Shown one piece after another: positions 55,836 to 64,000 of a DNA stretch of 64,000 nt; position 1 is the first letter of the stretch, and each line of letters starts with the position of its first letter. The DNA is from Cheiracanthium punctorium (Eukaryota > Arthropoda > Arachnida > Araneae > Cheiracanthiidae), in contig JAWZYV010010214.1 of assembly GCA_038373885.1 (NCBI GenBank), positions 186,001 to 250,000 of the forward strand, in the 5' to 3' direction. The position numbers and the translations under genes were made by a program. The notes beneath the pieces were generated by a model that worked only from the letters and a program-made list of their open reading frames with translations, was not told the origin of the DNA and did not search any database.

Positions 55836-57570
55836 AAGTGCTGAAATTACGGTGAACTTTCTGACAATTGTTCTTCAAAAACTGATGTACCTTTCACAGT
55901 AAACACGTGACTAATATTGATAGTTAAAAAATTCTGTTTAATTTCATCGATGAAATTTTTGGAGACAAGCGCTTTGTTCAAGAAACTGGGTTAAAAAGTT
56001 AGATGAACACTTCAACTTCTTTTCCAAAACCGATTATTAACAGGTAACCATAAATAAGATCACCACATTTCTTTGTTTTTTTTTTTTTAAAGATATGCAC
56101 TAACTTATAAAATGTATAGTATAAAAACTAAATGCTTATCATTAAAAAATATCCTAATTAGATGCTATAGGCAATAGTTAAAAAATTGCCCCTCTGTTCA
56201 AACTGTTTAAAACATTTGGTATTGGCACAAATAAAATTTATGAAATGTTTTGTATTTTCTAGTTTAATGAGCCAATTAAATATATTTAAAACAGTTCAGC
56301 AGACTTAAATGTTCAAACAAGTTCTAATCTGTTTTATCATCAAGCTGCAAAAGCTAATGGAATTCAAAATTCAGCTCATTTAAATTATTTTTAATATTTA
56401 TCAATAAATAATATTCATTTAGTTATCAAACGATACATTACTAGTTAACTATTAATGTGAATACCTAATCTAAGGTTGAAATGCACAAATGGCCAACAGT
56501 ATTTCAAAACTGTTAGTTTGCGGAAAATAGATCATGATGGAGAAATTGCTGAATTTTGTTAAAGTTTTTCCAATTTCAATGTAATAAAAATCAGAATTGG
56601 AAATTATTCTGCTTATTTTACTTTTGAAACAGTTTATCAATTTATAGTAATGTTAGAACTAATTATATAAGTGTGATTCATTTTTTCAAATTGCATTAAT
56701 TAAAGAATGCTCATTAAGAATTTGCTGATTTTTTTTCTTATAAAACACCAATATATCTGTAATTATTATTGTTTTCTTAAGGAAAAGCACACTAGGACTA
56801 TCTGTTAGAGGAATGCCTTGAGCAAAAGAAGGACGTTCTAATGCTTATTGACTTTACATATGGAGAAAACTGCCCAAAACTCTAGAAAGTTAGATGAATA
56901 GCCACACAATAAGCCAGAACTCTGAAATTTCATAATACAGCCATGAAGCAATGTTCGGTATCTCATCACGGGTCACTTTTTTTCTGCAGTAAATTAATCT
57001 TTTTATGTTATGTTTCATTTAAGAAATTTTCATCTTTTTCATTTAAGTTTCTTTACAGTGGTGTCAGACTATAAAAATGTACATGTAAGCATTACATTTT
57101 TAATCTAAGCTTTAAATATTCCCTTTTTAACATTTTCCAGGAAGGCTGAAAAGTGCTTGTGATTTCAGTTTGTCCACCCATTCTCCAATTGCCGTAAATA
57201 TGCATTGATTAATATGAAATTTATACATGTCATTCCTATGCACTGTACCATGTACCCTATTAGGAATGATAGACATAGGATGTATAATTCTTTTACAGGA
57301 GCACCCAATAAAATTGCATACATAACACCCTATTTGTTGTCATTCTTTAAAATGTATTTCAGCTATTTCAAACAAAGTAAAATTTATACATTTTATTAAG
57401 GATTATAAGATAAAACTCTCCATCAAAAATTTTGTCAGTAACATTAACAGTTCTTTCAAAGGAACACTCAAATGAATTCCAATACATTACGGTCAATAGC
57501 AGAGAGACATTAACCTCTTTCAAGCACAATGCAACAAACATATAAACGTTTATAACAGTTTACTCTTTAT
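55836..57570. other. No gene recognised; weak old repeat
   Basis: Fewer bounded repeats than the left part. AAATTACGGTGAACTTTCTG at about 55846 resembles 28600. A short hairpin TCATTCCTA ... TTAGGAATGA lies near 57229-57272. No coding support. Confidence 0.4.
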
Positions 57571-57574
57571 TTAA

Positions 57575-57960
57575 CCCTCTGACGTTCGGGCAAGCTTTCA
57601 ATTAGAGCTTCCAGAAGTCCACCCACGGCCGAAACTCGAAGAACGTTGCCTTTCCCCTTTCTGAAATTATCTGATGGGAATTCACCATGGATGATGGTGA
57701 AAATCCACACTTCCTTGAGAGCTGGCATTCATGATGACTGCAATGAAGAATAACAGGGGAAATTTTCGTGTGACTAAAGAAGAGAAAATATATCTGGGGG
57801 TCGTGGAAGGTATTCGCACCTCCCCGTATCGGCTATTGTCCAGCAATCGTAAAAAGTTTTGCCTGCTGCAAGACAGGGGAAATAAGTGTTACTTTCTCTG
57901 GGCTGGTCAGCTGGCTGTTTGTATGAAGAGCCGTTTGGCCGGCCTTTGACCGCTAGAGGG
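57575..57960. mobile_element. 386-bp piggyBac-type MITE
   Basis: Ends CCCTCTGACGTTCGGG and, inverted, CCCTCTAGCGGTCAAAGG, flanked by TTAA at 57571-57574 and 57961-57964, the piggyBac target. The interior is GC-richer with a 72-codon frame that has no recognisable domain. Confidence 0.85.
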
Positions 57961-57964
57961 TTAA

Positions 57965-59150
57965 ACGATAAAAATAACTTTAAAGTTTTTTTACAAGGTC
58001 TTTCAAAATTACATTTATAGCTTTTTTTTTTTTTTAAAAAAAGATCAAAATCTTGCCAGATTTAAGTACAATACATTGCCAAATTTGTAGCAAATATTGT
58101 TGTATTGGAAAGTATTGTATAATCGATGTTTGGCATTATTTATCTTTCTTGTTTTTCCTTTTAACCATAGTGTTAAAAAAAAAATTATCCATATTAAGAC
58201 TTCATAGGCACACTATATTTTTTTCGGTCAATGAAAAAGACTATTTTTTTCAAGAATTTTTCTATAGTGAAAAAATAGGGTCAACTCACACAAACCTATT
58301 TTATAGAAAGTATTATTCTACGTTTAAAAGTCAGCCAGTTTTCCCTAAAAATTAACTAATTCTTCAAACATTATGTACAGTAGACATTTGTTAAAAATTT
58401 AAAAGTGCAATACATGAGTGGGAAACATAAAATCCAGAGTTCCACATTAGTTGTAGTTGAAATTTTGAGAAGTACAACTAACATGCTGGAAGAGGGGAAA
58501 AAAAAGAAAAGAAAAGTTGAAATTTATGAAGCAATAAGCCACAAAGGTTTCACTATTTTAGCTGACTTAGCATAGCTAAGATTTCATTTATTAGAAGTCC
58601 TTTAATGTTTATGTAATTGATATAAAGAATTATTATAAAAATTAAGAAAAAATACACAAAATCCATTGTGTTTAACCTATACAGCTGGTTTATAACTTTC
58701 CCCCTTCTCAAAATAGAATTTTTTGATGAATGTAACACAATTTCAAACCTAGTGATACATTCATCAGATACAACCTAGCATGCACAGTACATCATATAAA
58801 TAACCAATCTTTTAATTTAAATCATAGAACACACAGCACCAGACTTTTTGATGACAGAATGTTTGTTGCCTATATTATAAAAACACAATGGATAAGATGT
58901 TCCAGACATTCAAGCAGGTGTGATACAGGTGCTAAACAACATTTTGATTAATGAGACTTTAAAAGATCTATGCATGGATTAATTAACTGCACCAGATGTT
59001 ATTCTGATTCTAATATTGATTAAATATTAACTACCAAAAACAATTATTACTGGATGTCGATAAAATTTAGTTGTTTATCTTGCACTACTGTGTCAGATAT
59101 TGTAATCTATAAAAAGTAGAACTTTTACAAACAATTTATTCTAATGAAAT
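57965..59150. other. Repeat-poor AT-rich stretch
   Basis: No bounded element and no convincing frame. If the block at 59157-59320 is a terminal exon on the minus strand, this would be its 3' untranslated region; that is speculation. Confidence 0.3.
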
Positions 59151-59156
59151 ACAAAA

Positions 59157-59320
59157 TTTAGAAAAAAAAATTCAACAGCAGCCTTTGGAATGCAGCCTTT
59201 TCCTGAATTTCCAAAGGAAGTGAAGTGTCTTAACCCTCCATCACAGTTGGCACCTATGGTAAGAGGTTTAGCAATAACACACTCGACTTCTTTTCCAGAT
59301 ATGACAACACTAATTTTCCA
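59157..59320 (-). other. Candidate exon, strand uncertain
   Basis: This block is visibly GC-richer than its ~30% G+C surroundings and open on both strands. The minus frame reads KISVVISGKEVECVIAKPLT then IGANCDGGLRHFTSFGNSGK and ends at a stop soon after PKAAVEFFF; CTTACCATAG and GAAAATTAG could be acceptors. The plus frame reads MQPFPEFPKEVKCLNPPSQL and reaches ATG|GTAAGAG, a good donor. I do not recognise the product in either direction. Confidence 0.25.
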
Positions 59321-59402
59321 AAAAGGTGATTTTATCACTTCAAAAATTCAACAAAGCACTGCAAATAAATTTAAAACAGACACTATACATAATTTAGTTT
59401 AG

Positions 59403-60280
59403 AAATGTAATAATTTATTTAAAAATACATATATACATTTTTTAAACCAGGGATACATAAACAACAATTCACTTTAAACTAAAGTAATAAATGCAGAAGA
59501 ACCACAACCACAGAATATTAAAGCCAATTATACTAGCAACATAGATGCTTTTATATATTTCTTTCCTTCTTTCAAGAAAGCCTCTTATTACTACAACCTA
59601 CAGCCATTTTCATACAAGATGTGATAACACTACAATATATTACAATACACATAAACAATTCTTCATTAGATACAATAAATTTTATTATACACACTAACTA
59701 CAAATACAAGTACACAGTTCTTGTATCAAATTACCACGTGGTAATGACTAATCATAGGATTACCCCCTAAAGTATTCTTGGACCATGAGATGTTAAGAAA
59801 GTAGTAAAGATCATCATTCAAATACTACAGTCACCAGGAAATAAGTTTGAAAAACCAAACAGTATTGATTTTGATACATATCGTAATACTTTAGGAGACT
59901 TTAATGCAGATAAATATTCAATCGGTTCAACTTTTGGTGAAATTTCAGTGCACCGATATTAAAAGCTGCCTTTACAGCATGCTACATAGTGAAATTTTAG
60001 TTACAATAAGATATACTTTTTATAAGTTTTTAAACTAATATTTACATAAAGCCCTGACAGATATATGTAAGGGGATGTAATTAAAACTGCGGATATTATT
60101 TAAAATATTTAATAAACTAGTTTAATTTCTAAAAAAATCATTGTTTTTTGCCTATATCCATGAAAAACAGAAAATTCCGTAACTCATTTTAAATTTATAA
60201 GATCAATGCGATTAGAGTTTCTGCCGTCTCTTAAATATTAACTGTCACTTAGCAAAAAGCAGATCCCCACTTTTTATTTA
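59403..60280. other. Repeat-poor AT-rich stretch
   Basis: No gene or element recognised. Confidence 0.4.
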
Positions 60281-60310
60281 TTTTTTTTTTTTTTGGGGGG
60301 GGGGGGGGGA
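60281..60310. repeat. T-run followed by G-run
   Basis: Adjacent poly(T) and poly(G) tracts, like those at 53270-53306. Confidence 0.9.
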
Positions 60311-60327
60311 GGAGATGAGTAATCATA

Positions 60328-60685
60328 GGGCCCGTTCGAGAATTCACCGGTTGGTTATGCACCGGTGCTACCGGTTGCGGCCATTCTTTGGTTAAGTGAC
60401 GTCACGGTTGTCAACCGGTTTCGGTCATCCTCACCACATCCAATTCCAAGCCAAGAAAACAGAAATAAACATTGGCAACACTACGCTAATAACCGGAATA
60501 ACCCACCTCGCTAGCAGGGTCATTCTGGTTGCGCTCTGGTCACGCTGAGCAGACAACCGCTACATGACCGAAACGTTTTCGAACGCGGTTAATTCCAGAG
60601 CTCCGCCCAACGCTCCGCCTTTTCGAACGCTCTGGTCGTGCACCGGTAACACCAGTGCACAACCGATGAATTCTCGAATGCGCCC
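60328..60685. mobile_element. 358-bp Harbinger-type MITE
   Basis: Ends GGGCCCGTTCGAGAATTCAC and, inverted, GGGCGCATTCGAGAATTCAT, continuing CGGTTG and ACCGGTG. ATA flanks both sides (60325-60327, 60686-60688), a 3-bp TSD. The GGGCCCGTTCGAG start and 3-bp TSD fit PIF/Harbinger, though ATA is not the canonical TWA. The interior is GC-rich with CCGGTT words. Confidence 0.75.
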
Positions 60686-60688
60686 ATA

Positions 60689-62638
60689 GTGGCAAAAGCA
60701 CTGTGGGCTTTTATTCTATTGAAACATGTTAACCGAAGTTTTTAAAAATGTATAACATGATCGATTTTTTAACTTTTATGAGATTAATGATTTTGATGCT
60801 TTATAATTATCACCAAAGTCATAAGCAGGGATAATATTAAATTACACACTTATTCATTGTAATTAAATAACTTTTTTTTTAAGAGAGCTTTTGAATAAAT
60901 GTTAAAAACATTTAAAAAATAATGTGTGTTTTTTTAATTAAGTAAACTATAATACCATTTGTTTTAACATTTTTTTAAAAATCTTTTCTCTTTACAATAC
61001 ACTTAAATCAAATCTAAACTGAACTGAGAAAAAAAAAAAACTTTCAACCACAATTGTCTTATACTGCCAATATTCTTCCACAGTGTAAAATAAGGCTATA
61101 AAAGTAAACATAAAACAGTATCACTGATCCTCAATATGAAAGTGCGGACTAGATTCTTCCATAGTTGGTGCAAATTTGCCCTCCACAATTAGTATAACTG
61201 TATGTGCAGATGGTGTTAAACCCTTCCTAGAAATATTTCAACCTTTTACAAAAAAGTTATGATTTTTCACATAGAAGAGAGACCTTGCAGATGGGATTAT
61301 AGAAACTATAGGAATCCTTATTAATGCTTACAACTATAGTTCAGTTATGCAGTCTTCCCATAATTATGGCAGATGGAAGAAGTTTAGCACTTTTAAGAGA
61401 AGGGAAGTTGTTCCTGAGTGGCAAGATCAGACAAAACATAATGACATTAACCTCAGGTAAAAACACTCATAATGTTTCCAACAGGTAAAAAGGTTAAACA
61501 CGAGAGTACATTTTTACACTGAAACAACCACAAAACCAACAGTACATATTACGGAATTATTCTGAAATATACTATAATCTGTTAAACCTAAGTTCCATGA
61601 AATACAGATCATAAAGATTAAAACATAGCCAGGGGAATAGACTGTCCTCAAAATAATTCCACTCAGAATGACACGATATTTTTATCTACTTATTTTTTTT
61701 TATAATCAAAAAAGATTTATCACTAAGAATCTTTAAAATAATTTGTAATTATCATTAGATTGATTTATCCTTATAGTAATAACTTATTATAATATGTGTA
61801 AGAATTGTGATTAAAATGCAATTTCTCCCATACCCTTTTAAGGAAAAACAATAAAAAGAATAAAGATTACTTTGATTTACTTGTACCGACATATAAGTAT
61901 GACTTGTGTTCCATTTTATATATGCAGCCTCATTTTTTAACAACAAATAATAGATATCCACTGCTATAATAAACTCTAGGTTATTTCTGTAATTTTTGGC
62001 ACAAAAAACTCTACAAACTATGATCTAAAATTAAAAGAACTAAATAAATGATAGAAAAAATTATATTGCACACAAAATATTAGCAGTCATATGCCACTGG
62101 GACTATACAGCAGTGATAATTGCTAAAAACTTTGAAAGATTTTGCCAGCTCTTAATATTTCATGTAATTTCATCAAATGGACCTCAAAATTAATATAATA
62201 AATTAGTTTGAGCCAATGATAAGATATAAAGAGCTGCATAATTTGCTCATAACCACCAGATGAAAATGTGTATTCATATTTATGACTTTGCTATGTGTCC
62301 GATGAGAAATTTAAAACTAAATATGAAATACAATACTGTAAGTACCTTATTCCCAGTGTTCACATTTTTATCATTTATTAAATAGGCAGTATTGTAATTT
62401 AATTCAAGCAGAAATATATGAATGATGAGAGTAGTCAATTAACATAAATGCATCAATTATATAAAACCATCCCCAAGAAAGTATTGACTGGTAACAAAGA
62501 AATAAAATAAAAAATCTTGTAAACAATAAACATAGATTTGGATACTAATATAATTTGAAAACATACAAGAAATACACATTTTCTTCTTGTAATTTTATTT
62601 TATTTTTTAATAAAAGAATGAAAGTAATTATTAAAGTA
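60689..62638. other. Repeat-poor AT-rich stretch
   Basis: No bounded elements, no frames with protein-like composition. Confidence 0.4.
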
Positions 62639-62920
62639 CAGTAGAACTTCTCAAATACAGACTTCTGAACTCCAGAATTTCAGTAAGCTTGATGAAATTA
62701 GTCTTTAATAATAATTTACTGATTATAACTTTTACTGCAAAAAATACCAATAAATAACATCTTTCTTTTGAGTATCATTCCTCAATAAAAGTATTCTAAA
62801 ATGTCAATAAATGTACATTTTTTTTAAAGTTCATATAACAGGATTTCTGTAATCTGGAAATTTCCTTTAATTTGGAATCAGTAAAGTCCCTAAGATTCCG
62901 TATTTAAGAAGGTTTTACTG
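62639..62920. mobile_element. Pogo/Tigger-like MITE
   Basis: CAGTAGAACTTCTCAAATAC and, inverted, CAGTAAAACCTTCTTAAATA are the ends. TA precedes the left end; the right flank is CA, so the TSD is degraded. Non-coding. Confidence 0.7.
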
Positions 62921-64000
62921 CAATAACTAAAATTTTAAAAATTAACAACATGAAAACAAAATTATAAATTTAATAACAGTCAACTTGAGATTTTTTTTAA
63001 ATTTTACAAGTTGTTTACAATTGACTTTTAAAAAAAAAATTTAAAACTTTATATGGCTTTCAGCAGATTTGTTAATTAGCCTGTAATATAACATTGCATG
63101 TGTTTAAGTGTTGACACATGTGGTAAAGTGTTGACAGGTAACTGTACAGAAAATGTATTAATTGCAAGCATGAAAGCTGCCTTGTTTAATTTTTTGTAAA
63201 CCAATCTATAGAGCTTCCTCAATTACTGTTCTCTATCAGTAAGACTTTGTTTGCAGCTTATAGAAATGCAACTCAGTCTTACATATTTAATTTTTTACAG
63301 CATTCCCTACAGTACATGATTGATAAGAATAATATTTATTGCTATTTCATGTACATTGCAATAGAACTCCATTATTGTATTTTGTGAAATCAAGTAAAAA
63401 AACTGCAATAGATATAAATAGTAATCCAAAATTGAAGAAATCTGCTAAAATAATGCATTTCTTTTACCAAACAACTCAAGCACAAGTTTAAATTAATACA
63501 TTATAAAAATGTAATTATACATATATATATATATTTCATTAAGGATTGTTTTTGCAAAAGCAAGTGTATTACAATTTTTTGTTAAAAAATTTAAAGCAGA
63601 AAAACTTAAATCTTTCAAGTTAATTATGCTAGGCTTAGTGAAAGATAACCTGTTTAAGAAGAATGAAGAAGCATGATAATAAAAATCCAACTGAAAATCA
63701 AAATTAGGTTTCAATGTTTTTAACTTACTGTATTTATTCATTATATAAAGCTTTTTTTTTACATTCTTTTGACTTTGGACTGAAAAATAGCAATTAGAAT
63801 TATTACTTGCTAAATTTGCATGAAATTCAAAATGCTCTTGAATGTAACCCAAAAAGCTTTTCACTAATTCTTTTTCAAATTATTAAATTAAGCTATTAAT
63901 AAAAAAATTATTAAAAAAAGAAGTGGAAAAAAAATTCCTGAATAATGATACAGAACATTTTAACACAAATGTGGAAACTGCTACAAACAGCAAAGTAGAA
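62921..64000. other. No gene recognised
   Basis: AT-rich. A 123-codon minus-strand frame (63493-63864) is rich in Asn, Lys, Phe and Tyr, as expected of chance frames at this base composition. Confidence 0.4.

Noticed and set aside
57731..57949. 72-codon frame in GC-richer DNA
   Set aside because: It lies wholly within a 386-bp piggyBac-type MITE and shows no transposase motif.
63493..63864. 123-codon minus-strand frame
   Set aside because: Composition is that of AT-rich noise; no domain, no splice or start context.

Overview
This is AT-rich nuclear DNA from a eukaryote, very likely an arthropod and probably an arachnid. That assignment is inference, resting on the Tc1 transposase type, the Helitron end sequences and the density of small DNA transposons. 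There are no bacterial operons, no rRNA or functional tRNA genes, and no host protein-coding gene I can support with confidence. Nearly all recognisable content is mobile DNA, mostly short non-autonomous elements, many nested inside one another and delimited here by their own target-site duplications (TSDs).

Layout. 1-7 kb: hAT-type miniature elements (MITEs), a decayed ~220-bp tandem array, a foldback element, and a minus-strand Helitron (4512-6319) carrying an internal ~150-bp minisatellite, a SINE and a 162-bp MITE. 7-9.8 kb: nothing recognisable. 9.8-12.1 kb: a degenerate mariner-type element split by a 1.48-kb inverted-repeat element rich in AAGCTT palindromes (family K) that contains a tRNA-like segment; a second K copy lies at 20967-21908 in opposite orientation. 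16.0-17.5 kb: a young Tc1 element with perfect termini whose DD34E transposase is broken by one stop codon. It abuts a 2.03-kb Helitron (17547-19571). A near-identical inverted Helitron copy at 37633-40644 sits inside a 9-bp-TSD MITE and itself contains a 969-bp transposon absent from the first copy.

22-28 kb: tandem repeats, a foldback element with ~290-bp arms, an LTR fragment and three SINE insertions, two with readable TSDs. 30-33.5 kb: an old ~0.9-kb duplication. 41-55.9 kb: further nested hAT, pogo-like and Helitron insertions, a 906-bp solo LTR, and a 124-bp-arm hairpin retroelement with a hammerhead-like core. 56-64 kb: low repeat density (one piggyBac-type, one Harbinger-type and one pogo-type MITE) and one short GC-richer block (about 59157-59320) that might be an exon of an unseen gene.

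The window works as a record of successive transposition. Several empty/filled site comparisons inside it fix element boundaries and relative ages without outside data.
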